Source: CAJXVA01 sp963761755 (GTDB lineage: Bacteria > Myxococcota_A > Polyangia > Nannocystales > Nannocystaceae). From it: DNA of 64,000 nucleotides. Within the stretch, counting starts at the first letter, position 1. Each line of letters begins with the position of its first letter. The translations under genes and the position numbers were made by a program. Below, in pieces: positions 1 through 10,174 of this stretch. The stretch spans positions 682,001 to 746,000 of the forward strand of contig CAVXIC010000012.1 in assembly GCA_963761755.1 (NCBI GenBank), in the 5' to 3' direction. The notes under the pieces were generated by a model that did not search any database, was not told the origin of the DNA, and worked only from the letters and a program-made list of their open reading frames with translations.

Positions 1-1299
1 CTGCACCAAGCTGTTGGTGTAGGTCTGGAAGTCGGAGACGGCTTGCCCGTAGGTCGTCCCATAGGCGTCGTCGAGGTCTTGGTAGCGGAGCCATCCGATC
101 ACGCCCCAGTTGAACACCGGGTTGCCCAACGAGAGCTTGCGCTTGAGCATCTCGGGGTCGTCGCGACGCTCCATCGAGACGGACCACTGATAGACGTTGT
201 CGAATTTTTCGACCGAGAAGGCCTGACCGATGGTGCCCCCTTCGCCGTAGGCGGGCCCGAGCAGCTGAGCGGTGGTGTAGCCGCTGTTGGCCCAGTCCCA
301 GCTCACGGCGAGCTTGTGGGTGCGGCGGCGGTCCTTGCCGAAGTCGAACGACAGCCGCACCGAGTCGACGGAGTCGCCGTGGTCGCGATCGAGCTGCCGA
401 ATGATGTCGGCCTTCTCGAGCTTCGAGTAGCCGTTGCCGCCGTTGGCGACCACGCCCATGCCCCATGACCAGGGCATCCGCCCGAACTCGACGCCCAGAC
501 CCCAGCCGAAGCGAATGTCGCCCCAAGCTCGCTTGACGACGACCGAGTCCTTGGTGCCGTTGACGCCCGAGGCCGGAGGGTCCTGGCTTCGGGTATAGAG
601 GTCGAGCGGCGCGTACGGGTCCTCGCCGAGCAAGGAGTCGGGCGTGCTGCCGAGCACCACGTTGTCCAGGATGTCGACCTGGCTGTGGACGTGGACCGTG
701 TCCGTGATGTGCAGCGAGGGCTCCAGGCGAAGCCGCATGTTGGCGCTCGCGAAGCCCTGTCTGCGGTTGCATCGGGTCACCGCGCGCGCTCCGGATACGC
801 CGTTGTCGGTCAGCCGGTTGAGACAGTTGGCATCGTTGGCGCCGATGATGTTGCCGTCCTCGTCGGTCTCCAAGGACTCGGCGGGAGGGTCGAAGAAGCG
901 CTGCGGCCGGTCTCCGTCCTGAAGGCTTCCGGGCTCGATCAGGCCCAGTCCGAGGCGATGGAAGTAGTCGCCTCGCATCCGCATGTAGCCGTTGAGGTCG
1001 AACAGCTCCAAGCGACGCAGGCGTCGGGGCGTCGCGGGGACCGGCTCGATCGGACGCAGCGCCTCCTTGTCCTTGGGCGCCTCCTCGGCGGGGCCATCCT
1101 TCTTTTCCTTGCGAGCGCCTGGCCCTCCGGGGCCTCCGCCGCCAGGTCCGATGGGGCCTCCGCCGCCAGGTCCGGCGCCCGGTTGAGCTGCCGCAGCCGT
1201 ACCGACCCACCCAAGGGAAAGGGCAGGGAGAGCCACACATGCGGCGAGCAAAGTGCTTCGAAACGCCGGCAGGGGGCGCGAATTCCGGGATCTGGGCAT
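1..1299 (-). CDS. TIGR04551-like outer-membrane protein (C-terminus beyond window)
   Basis: An open frame of 433 codons runs from ATG at 1299 off the left edge, so the C-terminus is missing. The N-terminus has a basic stretch and a hydrophobic signal segment ending near Ala-Ala-Ala-Ala-Gln. A Gly/Pro-rich linker with a repeated GPGGGGP unit and a Lys/Glu-rich stretch follow. The mature part (LELFDLNGYMRMRGDYFHRLGLG, then a WGDIRFGWGLGVEFGRMPW region) alternates aromatic and charged residues like a porin-type beta-barrel. It resembles the TIGR04551 family, a myxobacterial family of unknown function; this was recognised by eye and not searched. A TAGCGT box lies 12 nt upstream of the ATG. The gene diverges from nagZ. 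The family assignment is moderate, the outer-membrane location likely. Confidence 0.7.
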   Translation of the reverse strand, partial: MPRSRNSRPLPAFRSTLLAACVALPALSLGWVGTAAAAQPGAGPGGGGPIGPGGGGPGGPGARKEKKDGPAEEAPKDKEALRPIEPVPATPRRLRRLELFDLNGYMRMRGDYFHRLGLGLIEPGSLQDGDRPQRFFDPPAESLETDEDGNIIGANDANCLNRLTDNGVSGARAVTRCNRRQGFASANMRLRLEPSLHITDTVHVHSQVDILDNVVLGSTPDSLLGEDPYAPLDLYTRSQDPPASGVNGTKDSVVVKRAWGDIRFGWGLGVEFGRMPWSWGMGVVANGGNGYSKLEKADIIRQLDRDHGDSVDSVRLSFDFGKDRRRTHKLAVSWDWANSGYTTAQLLGPAYGEGGTIGQAFSVEKFDNVYQWSVSMERRDDPEMLKRKLSLGNPVFNWGVIGWLRYQDLDDAYGTTYGQAVSDFQTYTNSLVQ

Positions 1300-1430
1300 G
1301 AAAGGCGCTGCACGCTATCAGCGCGCTGCAACGCCCGTCAACCGCGCTGGGATGGCGAGAAAGCGGGGTGTGCGGTGCGTCCGCGGGCGCACTGCGCAGT
1401 GCCCCCTCCCATGCCGTAGCCTGCGGTTGC

Positions 1431-2498
1431 ATGACCTCTCCGTGGCAACCTGGGCAGCTGTTGTTTGCTGGTTTCGAAGGCACACGCCCGCCCAAAGACC
1501 TCGTCACGCTGATCGAACAAGGCCGCATCGGGGGTGTGATCCTGTTCACTCGCAACCTTGGAGATCCCCACGAGGTCGCCCAGCTGGTGACCGACTTGCG
1601 ACGGTCCGCGCCCGCGGAAGTGCCGCTGACCGTGGCGATCGATCAAGAGGGTGGCCGGGTCCAGCGGCTACGCGAGCCGTGGACGCAGTGGCCGCCGATG
1701 CGGCAGCTGGGGGACGTCGACGACGTCGAGCTCACCGCCGCCTTCGCGTCCGCGCTGGCGCTCGAACTCACCGCGACGGGGATCGGGCTGACGTTCGCGC
1801 CGGTGATGGACGTGGACACCAATCCGGACAACCCCGTGATCGGAGACCGCAGCTTCGGTGCCGACCCGGCGCGCGTCTGTCGGCACGGGGTCGCGATGAT
1901 CGAGCGCCTGCAGGCGATGAAGATCGCTGCGTGCGCGAAGCACTTCCCCGGCCACGGCGACACGCTCCAAGACTCACACCTCGCGCTCCCTCGGCTGGCC
2001 CACGGTCTCGAGCGGCTGCGGCAGGTCGAGCTTGCGCCGTTCGCCGCGGCGGCGAAGGCCCAGGTGGCGGCGATGATGAGCGCGCACGTCGTGTTCGAGG
2101 CGATCGATCCCCACCGTCCCGCCACGCTCTCGCCCGACGTCATGCATCTGCTGCGGGAAGAGCTCGGGTTCGAGGGGCTCGTCTTCTCCGACGACCTCGA
2201 GATGAAGGCGATCGCCGACCACTACAGCCCCAAGCAGTTCGTCGCCGGGGCCCTGCAGGCGGGGGTCGACGCGCTCTTGGTCTGTCGCAAGCTCGACCTG
2301 GTCCAAGAGACGCTGGCGCGGCTGGAGGCGCAGCCAGACCCGGTGGTCGAGCGCGCGGTCGAGCGGATGGTGCGCTTCAAGGAGGCCTTTCCTCCGCCAC
2401 CGCTGCCCGCCACCGCCGCAGACCTCGTGGGCCCTCCGTATTCCAGCCACCGGACGCTCGCCGAGCGAATCACCGCTGGGGTCCCGATTTCCAGATGA
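1431..2498 (+). CDS. nagZ: beta-N-acetylhexosaminidase, GH3 family
   Basis: This 355-aa GH3 beta-N-acetylglucosaminidase should remove GlcNAc from anhydro-muropeptides during cytoplasmic cell-wall recycling. The NagZ signature is complete: IDQEGGRVQRL at residues 70-80, KHFPGHGDT at 170-178 with the catalytic His175, and SDDLEMKA at 253-260 carrying the Asp nucleophile. The length fits one-domain NagZ proteins. The ATG at 1431 was chosen because the protein then begins just before the conserved barrel start and no signal peptide is present. A TAGCCT box lies 8 nt upstream (1417-1422). An upstream in-frame extension to 1368 is possible but adds unconserved residues. thyA follows after 20 nt. 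Confidence 0.93.
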   Translation: MTSPWQPGQLLFAGFEGTRPPKDLVTLIEQGRIGGVILFTRNLGDPHEVAQLVTDLRRSAPAEVPLTVAIDQEGGRVQRLREPWTQWPPMRQLGDVDDVELTAAFASALALELTATGIGLTFAPVMDVDTNPDNPVIGDRSFGADPARVCRHGVAMIERLQAMKIAACAKHFPGHGDTLQDSHLALPRLAHGLERLRQVELAPFAAAAKAQVAAMMSAHVVFEAIDPHRPATLSPDVMHLLREELGFEGLVFSDDLEMKAIADHYSPKQFVAGALQAGVDALLVCRKLDLVQETLARLEAQPDPVVERAVERMVRFKEAFPPPPLPATAADLVGPPYSSHRTLAERITAGVPISR

Positions 2499-2518
2499 TG
2501 ATCGGGTAGGGTGCGGCC

Positions 2519-3313
2519 GTGCAGGCGTACCTCGAACTGCTTCGTGACGTGCTCGACAACGGCACCCGCCGAGACGACCGGACGGGGACGGGCACCCTCA
2601 GCGTCTTCGGCCGCCAGCTGCGGTTCGACCTCGAGCAGGGGTTTCCGCTGCTGACGACGAAGAAGCTGCACCTGCGCTCGATCATTCACGAGCTGCTGTG
2701 GTTCCTGCGAGGCGACACCAACGTGGCGTATCTCCAGGAGCATGGGGTCCGGATCTGGAACGACTGGGCCCGCGACGATGGCGATCTGGGTCCCGTCTAC
2801 GGCAAGCAGTGGCGGGCCTGGGGCACGCCCAGCGGCGAGACCATCGACCAGATCTCGGACGTGGTCGCGCAGATTCGAACCAACCCCAGCTCTCGCCGGA
2901 TGGTGGTCAGCGCGTGGAACGTGGGCGAGCTGGCCGAGATGGCGCTGTCACCGTGCCACTGCCTGTTCCAGTTCTACGTCGCCCAGGGGCGGCTGTCGTG
3001 CCAGCTCTACCAGCGCTCGGCGGACGTCTTCCTCGGGGTCCCGTTCAACATCGCCAGCTACGCCCTGCTCACGATGATGATCGCCAAGGTCACCGACCTC
3101 CGCCCCGGGGACTTCGTGCACACGTTCGGCGATACGCACCTGTACCTCAACCACCTCGACCAGACGCGCGAGCAGCTCTCCCGGGCGCCCCGGCCGCTGC
3201 CCCGCATGGAGATCCTTCGCACGCCTCCATCCCTGTTCGAGTTCGCGTTCGAGGACTTCGAGCTTCGGGGCTACGACCCGCATCCGCACATCAAGGCCGA
3301 GGTGTCGGTGTGA
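2519..3313 (+). CDS. thyA: thymidylate synthase
   Basis: This 264-aa enzyme has the same length as E. coli ThyA and methylates dUMP to dTMP with methylene-tetrahydrofolate. The active-site Cys lies in LSPCHCLFQF at residue 146, the same number as in E. coli. Other conserved segments are RTGTGT near 21-26, LTTKKLHLRSIIHELLWFLRG at 45-65 and the FNIASYALLT dUMP-binding region. The start is GTG, because no ATG is available before the conserved N-terminus. A TAGGGT box at 2507-2512 sits 6 nt upstream, consistent with a leaderless transcript. The gene overlaps folA by four bases (GTGA), so the pair is translationally coupled and links dTMP synthesis to folate regeneration. Confidence 0.97.
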   Translation: MQAYLELLRDVLDNGTRRDDRTGTGTLSVFGRQLRFDLEQGFPLLTTKKLHLRSIIHELLWFLRGDTNVAYLQEHGVRIWNDWARDDGDLGPVYGKQWRAWGTPSGETIDQISDVVAQIRTNPSSRRMVVSAWNVGELAEMALSPCHCLFQFYVAQGRLSCQLYQRSADVFLGVPFNIASYALLTMMIAKVTDLRPGDFVHTFGDTHLYLNHLDQTREQLSRAPRPLPRMEILRTPPSLFEFAFEDFELRGYDPHPHIKAEVSV

Positions 3314-3813
3314 AGGTTTCGATCATCGTCGGGGTGGCCCGCAACGGCGTGATCGGGCGCGACGGGGACTTGCCGTGGCGCCTGCCCGACGACCTCGCCC
3401 AGTTCAAGCGACGCACGATGGGTCATCATCTGCTGATGGGGCGCCGCACCTTCCTGTCCCTGCCGGGCATCCTCCCCGGACGGCCGCACATCGTGCTCTC
3501 GCGGAATCCCGACTACGCTCCCCAGGGGGTCGTCGTCACGCCGAGTCTCGAGCTGGGGCTCGCGGTCGCCCGCGACGCAGGGGACGACGAAGCCTTCGTG
3601 ATCGGCGGAGGGGCCGTCTACCGGGCCGCGATGCGCGTGGCCGATCGCGTCCATCTCACGCATGTCGACGCCGACGTCGCTGGAGACGTGACCTTCGATC
3701 CGCTCGATCCGGCGCAGTGGTCGGAGACCGAGCGGGAAGAACACCCCGCCGATGCTCGGCACGCGCACGCGTTTTCGGTGTGTACGTACGAGCGTCGGAC
3801 CTCCTCGCGCTGA
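3310..3813 (+). CDS. folA: dihydrofolate reductase
   Basis: This 167-aa enzyme reduces dihydrofolate to tetrahydrofolate with NADPH, regenerating the cofactor oxidised by ThyA. The N-terminus VKVSIIVGVARNGVIGRDG is followed by LPWRLPDDLAQFKRRT, in which Asp28 corresponds to the E. coli catalytic Asp27. MGRRTFLSLP and the NADPH-binding FVIGGGAVYRAAM region are also conserved. The GTG start at 3310 overlaps the thyA stop codon in a GTGA tetranucleotide, which fixes the start. Upstream in-frame codons lie entirely inside thyA. Length and motif order are typical of chromosomal DHFR. Confidence 0.96.
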   Translation: MKVSIIVGVARNGVIGRDGDLPWRLPDDLAQFKRRTMGHHLLMGRRTFLSLPGILPGRPHIVLSRNPDYAPQGVVVTPSLELGLAVARDAGDDEAFVIGGGAVYRAAMRVADRVHLTHVDADVAGDVTFDPLDPAQWSETEREEHPADARHAHAFSVCTYERRTSSR

Positions 3814-4044
3814 GCGTCGTCGGACTCGACGTCTTCTGCGCCGCCGGGCGCGTCGGCTCGCCCACCACCACGGCAGCGAGGCGTTTCGCTGCGATCCCGG
3901 CCTGGCGTTTGGAGCGCGACACGGTGTGGGTGCCCGCCCGACGCCGGATTCGCCCGCAATCCGTCCCAAACCTCCGGCCCATCTCCGGACTGCGCCTTTT
4001 CCACCCTCATGGATTGCAGCTACTGTGGACATGGGAAGGACGTG

Positions 4045-4941
4045 ATGGTGATGGCGAGTTTGACGGTGGCTCTGATCTCGGTGGCGGTGGTGGCTCAGGC
4101 CGCGCCGGACTCGGTGGTCGACTCGGCGGAGGTTCCGGAGGCGGCGGAGGTCGCTCCCAAGGTGCTCACGGGATCCCTCGAGTCGGGTTTGTATGCGGGC
4201 CAGCAGCCCGACCAGGACGCGGTCGTCGCGTCGCCCCGGCTGGAGCTCGGGGTTCGCGCGCGTCCGGAGGTCGAGCTCGGGGTCTCCTTGGGCTTCGTGT
4301 CCCTGACCGCGTTGCACCGAGAGGACGGTCGCGTTCGGGCGCAGGGTCCGGGCAACTTCGTCTTCGGCACCCGGTGGATTCGCGACGACGACGGGGCGCG
4401 GCACCACGGGCACTTGGGGTTTGCGTTCGCGCTCCCGACGGTCCTGGATCCGTCCGAGCGCGTGGCGGATGCGCACCGCTTCGCGCGCGCGTCCAGAGGC
4501 GGCCTCGATCCGTGGGAGTGGTCGCCGGCGACGATGGGGGTGATCCTTCCGCTGGGGTGGTCGGCACACCTTGGCCGACTGGATGTCGGCGTCGACGCAA
4601 CCGTCGGCGGGTTGTTCTCCGCCGCAGGGGATCTCGATGACCCAGGCTTCGTGGGACAGGTTCGCGGCGCGGCCGCCTACCGGGTTTGGCGGGTTCGAGT
4701 CGGTGGCGCGGTTGCGGCCGTCTACAACGGCAGAGAAACCATGGGCGCGCTTCAGACCTCGGTGCAGCCCTTCGCCGAGCTGCCGCTGTGCCGGGCCGAG
4801 GCGCTGGAGCACTGCGGCCTTCACCTCACCGGAAGCGTGACGGTCAACCTCGACGCGCCCTACGGGTTTGGTCCCGAGGGCATGCGCATCTGGGGCTCGC
4901 AGTTCGGCCTTCGCTGGGCGATACGCGACACTGCAACCTGA
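4045..4941 (+). CDS. secreted protein, probable outer-membrane beta-barrel
   Basis: The protein is about 298 aa. Its N-terminus (MVMASLTVALISVAVVAQAA) is a clear Sec signal peptide with cleavage likely after AQA. The mature chain is rich in Gly and alternating hydrophobic residues (RLELGVRARPEVELGVSLGF, VGVDATVGGLFSA, VRVGGAVAAVYNG), as expected for antiparallel membrane strands. It ends in SQFGLRWAIRDTAT. The function is not recognised. A GGAAGGA ribosome-binding site at 4034-4040 lies 4 nt before ATG 4045 and 10 nt before ATG 4051, so either may be used. The longer start at 4009 would put charged residues ahead of the signal peptide. A TACTGT box lies at 4021-4026. A stem-loop follows the gene. 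Confidence 0.7.
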   Translation: MVMASLTVALISVAVVAQAAPDSVVDSAEVPEAAEVAPKVLTGSLESGLYAGQQPDQDAVVASPRLELGVRARPEVELGVSLGFVSLTALHREDGRVRAQGPGNFVFGTRWIRDDDGARHHGHLGFAFALPTVLDPSERVADAHRFARASRGGLDPWEWSPATMGVILPLGWSAHLGRLDVGVDATVGGLFSAAGDLDDPGFVGQVRGAAAYRVWRVRVGGAVAAVYNGRETMGALQTSVQPFAELPLCRAEALEHCGLHLTGSVTVNLDAPYGFGPEGMRIWGSQFGLRWAIRDTAT

Positions 4942-4985
4942 CCGTAGACACCCGGGTTCGAACTTCGGTGCAGCGTCCGACCGTG

Positions 4986-5013
4986 GCCCGCCCTCGAGCA
5001 TCGAGGTGCGGGC
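4986..5013 (+). terminator. stem-loop downstream of the beta-barrel gene
   Basis: The arms GCCCGCCCTCGA (4986-4997) and TCGAGG-T-GCGGGC (5001-5013) pair over 12 bp with one bulged T and a 3-nt loop. The sequence TTCTTCG follows. The position 45 nt after the stop at 4941 suits a transcription terminator, although the T-tract is short. Confidence 0.55.
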
Positions 5014-5334
5014 TTCTTCGCGTTCGCCGAGGCTGGCGACGCAGGACGCTGGGGTGTGTCTGCCACCACTCACACCCCAGCACCGCCGATGTTTCCTGCC
5101 GACGAGAAAAAAAAGAACGAATGCGCGTATTGGGGGTGTGGCGCCCGCTTCTTCGACGGTTGCGCCACAGCACAGCGCACGCGCTGCCGGCTTGCGGCTC
5201 GTTCATGGACGCATACACTCTTGTTGTTTCGGGCAACCCAACGCGCGAGCGAGCGGATACGAAGGCGGCGGGCGAAGCCGCCTCGACGCAACGAGCTCGA
5301 GTCGGTCCCTCTCCCGAAAAAAATCCCATCATCC

Positions 5335-5363
5335 TTGAGAACCAGAGACGACGAACCTAGTCT
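5335..5363 (+). promoter_or_regulatory. sigma70-like promoter candidate
   Basis: TTGAGA at 5335-5340 (five of six bases of the -35 consensus) is separated by 17 nt from TAGTCT at 5358-5363. The start codon lies only 9 nt downstream, so the leader would be very short or absent. This is the best two-box promoter in the window. Confidence 0.55.
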
Positions 5364-5372
5364 GGAACCACC

Positions 5373-5963
5373 ATGCGCGACTCGAAGCTGACGTTGATCC
5401 TCATTGGAATGCTCGGAGGGGGCTTGCCCGCCGCCGGTTGCTTCATCACGACCGAATCCGATCGGTACACCGACACCGAAGCTGGAGACGACGGGACGCC
5501 GTCCAACCCCGGAGGCAACTGTCCGGTCGGCGCGCCGCTGTGTCCATGCACCGGTTCGGGCGCCTGCGACGACGGCCTGGTCTGCCAAGAGATGATCAAC
5601 ATCTGCGTGCTGCCCGAGGGCTGCCCCATCGGCTCGCCCGGATGCAGCTGCACGTCGGGTGGGACCTGTGACGAGGGCCTGATGTGCGCCGACGTCCAGC
5701 CTGCCCCGGGCATCTGTGTCGACGACGATCCCTGCCTCGACGAGTTCATCGGCACCGAAGGCTGCCAGTGCACCCAGGGCGGTGGCTGCGACAACGAGCT
5801 CGACTGCGTGTCCGGCCTGTGCGTCGACCTTCCCGACCCCGATCCCGGCACGACCGGTGGCACCACCACCACGGGTGCGGACAGCTCCAGCAGCGGTGAC
5901 GCTGCCGACAGCTCCAGCAGCGGCGGAGCCGACACCACCGGGGCCGCCAGCGCGGGCGCCTGA
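5373..5963 (+). CDS. Cys-rich lipoprotein with Thr/Ser/Gly tail
   Basis: This 196-aa protein has a lipoprotein signal with lipobox LPAAGC (Cys23). Four Cys-rich modules follow, of the pattern CPxGxPxCxC...CDxGLxC, at about residues 50-150. They resemble the small disulfide modules of surface proteins in this group of myxobacteria. The C-terminal 40 residues are low-complexity Gly/Thr/Ser (TTTTGADSSSSGDAADSSSS). It probably sits on the outer membrane with disulfides formed in the periplasm. The function is unknown, and a similar architecture is seen at 12465-13211. The promoter candidate lies just upstream. The gene converges on the DNA end of the BatA-like operon. Confidence 0.75.
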   Translation: MRDSKLTLILIGMLGGGLPAAGCFITTESDRYTDTEAGDDGTPSNPGGNCPVGAPLCPCTGSGACDDGLVCQEMINICVLPEGCPIGSPGCSCTSGGTCDEGLMCADVQPAPGICVDDDPCLDEFIGTEGCQCTQGGGCDNELDCVSGLCVDLPDPDPGTTGGTTTTGADSSSSGDAADSSSSGGADTTGAASAGA

Positions 5964-5974
5964 GTCCGGGTCCT

Positions 5975-5989
5975 GTCCGCCCCGCGGAC
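5975..5989. terminator. short hairpin between converging genes
   Basis: GTCCGC and GCGGAC form a perfect 6-bp stem around a CCC loop, 12 nt after the lipoprotein stop and about 80 nt beyond the end of the minus-strand operon. No T-tract is present, so the termination role is only a suggestion. Confidence 0.3.
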
Positions 5990-6068
5990 CCAGCCGACAC
6001 ACCCTGTCAGCCACGCGCCGGCCTCGAGCAGCTCCTGCTCGGGGCCGTCTTGCGTCACGCCCTCTGCG

Positions 6069-8171
6069 TCAGACGGAGCTCGTGGATGGACGAGAGCGCC
6101 AGCGTAGGACCGCCTCGAGCCCGAGAAGCCCCAGCGCCAGCCAGACCAGCCATCGCCACTGCGGCACGTTGACCGCGACGCGACCCTCGAGGCCGTCCTC
6201 AGTGCCATCGTCGAGCGCGACCGCGGTGGTCGTCGACTCGACGGGGTCGACTTCGACCGAGAAGACGGCGCGCTGGATGCCCTCCGAGCGCACCGTGTAG
6301 TGGCCTACGACGTAGGTGTCCGAGAAACCCACCGCGCCCTCGGTGGGCGCGACCGAGACCTCGGTGCCCTGCGGCGTCACGAACACGACGGGGCTGCGCG
6401 CGCGCTCGCGGCGAGTGTCCCCGGCGATCAGTCGGGCTCCGCTCCCGCCGGCCTGCGTGTCACCGAGGTAGGTCACAACGCCGGAGATCAGCGCGACGAA
6501 GCCCGGACGCAGCGGGAGGTCGGACCAGTCTCGATCGATGCTCGTCGTCAGCAGCGCGACCCGGCCCGCGTCCACGGTCCGGGTCAACAACGCGGGCGCG
6601 CCAGACGTGAACGACAGCGCGATGCGAGCCTCTCGCCTGGGATCGGGATCGAGCAGCATGATGCGCCGTGCGCTGGTGCCGGAGAGTCCGACGTCTCCAT
6701 CGATTCCGGTGAAGACCGGATGGCTGAGATCGGCGGGCGCAATCCCTTCGACGCGGGCTTCCTGTCTGCCCGGTGCCGTCCCCACCTGCACGGCGCCGCG
6801 CAGGCGCAGCGGCAGAAGGTCCCCCAGAACTCGGTTGTACGCCTCGGGCTCGACGCGGTCGCCGACGCTGACGAACACCCCCATACCTTCGCGGACGCGC
6901 TCGACGATCGCGGCGGAAACGTCGGGGTCTGGGGCACGAACGTTCGCCAGCACCAGGACGTCGATGTCGGCGATGCCGGCGGCGCCTCCTTTGCGGACTC
7001 GCTCGGCCAGCTGGTCGGGCGCCAGCGAGCGCACCCGAACGCCCCGGTCTGCGTTCTTCGCCGCGACGGCGGTGGTCAGGAAGAAGACCTCGTCGTGCGC
7101 CCGGAGCTCACTGGGATCTCCGTTGACGACGGCGACGTCGGTCGCGTCCTCGGCGGCGAGCCACAGGTGGCGGCTGTCGTCGCTGGGCAGTGGGTCGTCG
7201 GCGGGCTCGATGATCGTGACCGTCGCCGGGAGGATGTCGGCGTCCTCGAGCAGCGTGTGCGTGAACTGAACCGGCACGGCCTCGTCGGCCGGCAGGCTCA
7301 CCGCGGCTCGGGCGACCTCGTTCCCCGCGATGATCAGGGCGACGGTCACCGAGCGCGGCGGGGCGTCGGTCGGCGCGTCGAACCGCTGCAGCATCGCATC
7401 CACCCGGGCCGCGCGCGGGTCGAGGTCGGGGGCGGGCTCCCACTGCAGGTCGATGATCCCCACGTGCTCGGGCAGGGCGGTGTCGGGGGCCACTGCGGGG
7501 ATCGGCAGCACCCACGCGCCGCCTTCAGCGGTCGTCGGCAGCCCCGCGAGGCCGCGCTCCGTAGCGTCGCCGAGGGCGTAGATGACCCGCTTGCGCTCGC
7601 CGGAGCTCACCTCGTCGAGGAGCTTTCCGGCCGCTGGCACGCCCGAGTCCAGCGGCCACGCGCCCGCCCGCGGCACGCCGCGTTCGAGCCAGCCCGCGAG
7701 GGCGTCGGCGACGCGAGACGGATCCGCGGTGGGCTCGACGTGGGGTCCATCGGGGTCGGTCGTCAGCAGGCCGACCCGGCTTCCCGCGGGCAGAGACTCG
7801 AGCAGGGTCGTGGCGCGATCCGACGCGTGTTCGAGCAAGGTCTTGCCGTCGACGCGCAGGCCCATGCTTCGCGATGCGTCGATGAGCAGGACGGCGTCGT
7901 GCGGTTCGGCGACCATGCTCAATCCACCGTCGTGCTCGGTGGATGGACGGGCGAGCGCGAGGATGAGCAGCGCGAGCAGCAGCAGCCGAACGATGAGCAG
8001 CGGCAGGTCTCGCAGTGAGCGTCGCCGCGTGACCGAGGGGTCGGCCGCGGGCAGAAAGCGCATCGCGCCGAAGCGGATCTCTCGGGGGCGTTCGCGGCCG
8101 AGCAGGTGGGCGATGACGGGCGCGCCCAGCCCGAGCAAGCCCAACAGCAGTGCAGGAGCCAGGAAGCTCAT
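6069..8171 (-). CDS. BatA-type membrane protein with von Willebrand A domain
   Basis: This 700-aa protein begins with two membrane helices (about residues 4-22 and 56-76) flanking a basic loop, the arrangement of the aerotolerance-type BatA N-terminal domain. A VWA domain starts at VLLIDASRSMG, where Asp98, Ser100 and Ser102 form the MIDAS DxSxS motif. A long extracytoplasmic region follows, and one C-terminal helix lies near residues 672-690. It is the last gene of a MoxR - DUF58 - BatA-like operon and overlaps the DUF58 gene by ATGA. Such operons are thought to act as chaperone or metal-insertion systems for cell-envelope complexes. The specific client here is unknown. Confidence 0.8.
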   Translation of the reverse strand: MSFLAPALLLGLLGLGAPVIAHLLGRERPREIRFGAMRFLPAADPSVTRRRSLRDLPLLIVRLLLLALLILALARPSTEHDGGLSMVAEPHDAVLLIDASRSMGLRVDGKTLLEHASDRATTLLESLPAGSRVGLLTTDPDGPHVEPTADPSRVADALAGWLERGVPRAGAWPLDSGVPAAGKLLDEVSSGERKRVIYALGDATERGLAGLPTTAEGGAWVLPIPAVAPDTALPEHVGIIDLQWEPAPDLDPRAARVDAMLQRFDAPTDAPPRSVTVALIIAGNEVARAAVSLPADEAVPVQFTHTLLEDADILPATVTIIEPADDPLPSDDSRHLWLAAEDATDVAVVNGDPSELRAHDEVFFLTTAVAAKNADRGVRVRSLAPDQLAERVRKGGAAGIADIDVLVLANVRAPDPDVSAAIVERVREGMGVFVSVGDRVEPEAYNRVLGDLLPLRLRGAVQVGTAPGRQEARVEGIAPADLSHPVFTGIDGDVGLSGTSARRIMLLDPDPRREARIALSFTSGAPALLTRTVDAGRVALLTTSIDRDWSDLPLRPGFVALISGVVTYLGDTQAGGSGARLIAGDTRRERARSPVVFVTPQGTEVSVAPTEGAVGFSDTYVVGHYTVRSEGIQRAVFSVEVDPVESTTTAVALDDGTEDGLEGRVAVNVPQWRWLVWLALGLLGLEAVLRWRSRPSTSSV

Positions 8172-9142
8172 GCGGCGCCTCCGGGCGCCTCGACGACGCC
8201 CTCGAGCCGAGCGAGCAACCCCAGGAACGACTCGACGGGGTCCTCGTCACTGAAGACGGTGTGCAAGACGAGGCCCTCCGTGTCGCACCGCGCGGCGAGG
8301 CGAGCTTGGTGCGCTTCGAACGCGCGTAGGTAGCCCTCGCGCATCGCCGCCGCGGCCCCCTCCTTGAGCTTGTGCAGGCCCAACAGATCGCGGAAGCGAA
8401 GCGTGGTCCGGTCGGTCCACGGGAACTCGGCTTCGTCGCGATGCAGCACCTGCAGGAGCACGACGTCGTGCTGGCGGCTGCGGATGGACGACAGCGCGCC
8501 GATGAGCGCTCGATCGGCTTCGTCGTCGTCGGCCGTCTTTGCACCGGGCGGGTTGAGGAAGTCCGAGACGGCCACCACCACGCAGCGCCGGGGGAGCCTG
8601 GGCGTCATCGCCTCGAGCAGCTCCTGCCAGGGGCAGACGCCGTCCGGAGCGAGGCCGGTGAGGTGGTCGGCGAGGCCCGCGAGGCGCTCCGGGCTCGAGC
8701 TCGGACGCGCGAGCGCATCGTCGACCGCGCCGGCCCGACCGCTGACGAGCCCGACGGGGTCGCCCTGCCGGGACGCGAGCCACGCCAGCGCGCCGATCAT
8801 CGCCCGTGCAAACACGCGCTTGTTCGCAGCCTGCTCGCCGTAGTCCATCGACCCGCCGAGGTCGGCCGCGAACACGATGGACAGCTCGTCTTCGGCTTCG
8901 GTCTGGCGCAGGACCAAGCGGTCCCGCCGGGCGACGGCGCGCCAGTCGAGCCGCCGCGGATCATCGCCGGGCACATAGGCCCGGTGATCGCGAAAGTCCA
9001 AGCCCACGCCGGCACGCGCCGAGCGGTGCCGGCCCAGGCGTCGACCGAACACGGGGCGACGCAGCACGAGCGCGCGAGACCGCAGCACCTCGCGCAGCTG
9101 TGGCGGGACGAGCGAAGCCAGCGGCAGGGCGCGCTCGCTCAC
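8168..9142 (-). CDS. DUF58 domain protein
   Basis: This 324-aa cytoplasmic-looking protein carries the DUF58 signature in its first third: DFRDHRAYVPGDDPRRLDW followed by ARRDRLVLRQ. A VWA-like half follows with a degenerate metal site, VFAADLGGSMDYG. DUF58 proteins are regularly encoded beside MoxR ATPases and VWA membrane proteins and probably act with them in one complex. The start lies 6 nt after the moxR stop, and the stop overlaps the next gene by four bases, so it is the middle gene of the operon. No catalytic role can be read from the sequence. Confidence 0.87.
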   Translation of the reverse strand: MSERALPLASLVPPQLREVLRSRALVLRRPVFGRRLGRHRSARAGVGLDFRDHRAYVPGDDPRRLDWRAVARRDRLVLRQTEAEDELSIVFAADLGGSMDYGEQAANKRVFARAMIGALAWLASRQGDPVGLVSGRAGAVDDALARPSSSPERLAGLADHLTGLAPDGVCPWQELLEAMTPRLPRRCVVVAVSDFLNPPGAKTADDDEADRALIGALSSIRSRQHDVVLLQVLHRDEAEFPWTDRTTLRFRDLLGLHKLKEGAAAAMREGYLRAFEAHQARLAARCDTEGLVLHTVFSDEDPVESFLGLLARLEGVVEAPGGAA

Positions 9143-9148
9143 CGGGGG

Positions 9149-10174
<1,026 letters not shown>

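Larger units (their letters stand above)
4942..5372. other. 431-bp intergenic region
   Basis: No convincing gene is seen here, since the short frames lack codon bias and ribosome-binding sites. The left end holds the stem-loop at 4986-5013. The middle has an A-rich run at 5105-5113 and another at 5319-5325, unusual in this GC-rich DNA. The right end holds the promoter candidate of the lipoprotein gene that starts at 5373. Confidence 0.6.

Noticed and set aside
3814..4044. Short frames between folA and the beta-barrel gene
   Set aside because: They overlap each other in several frames, lack start signals and show no recognisable product.
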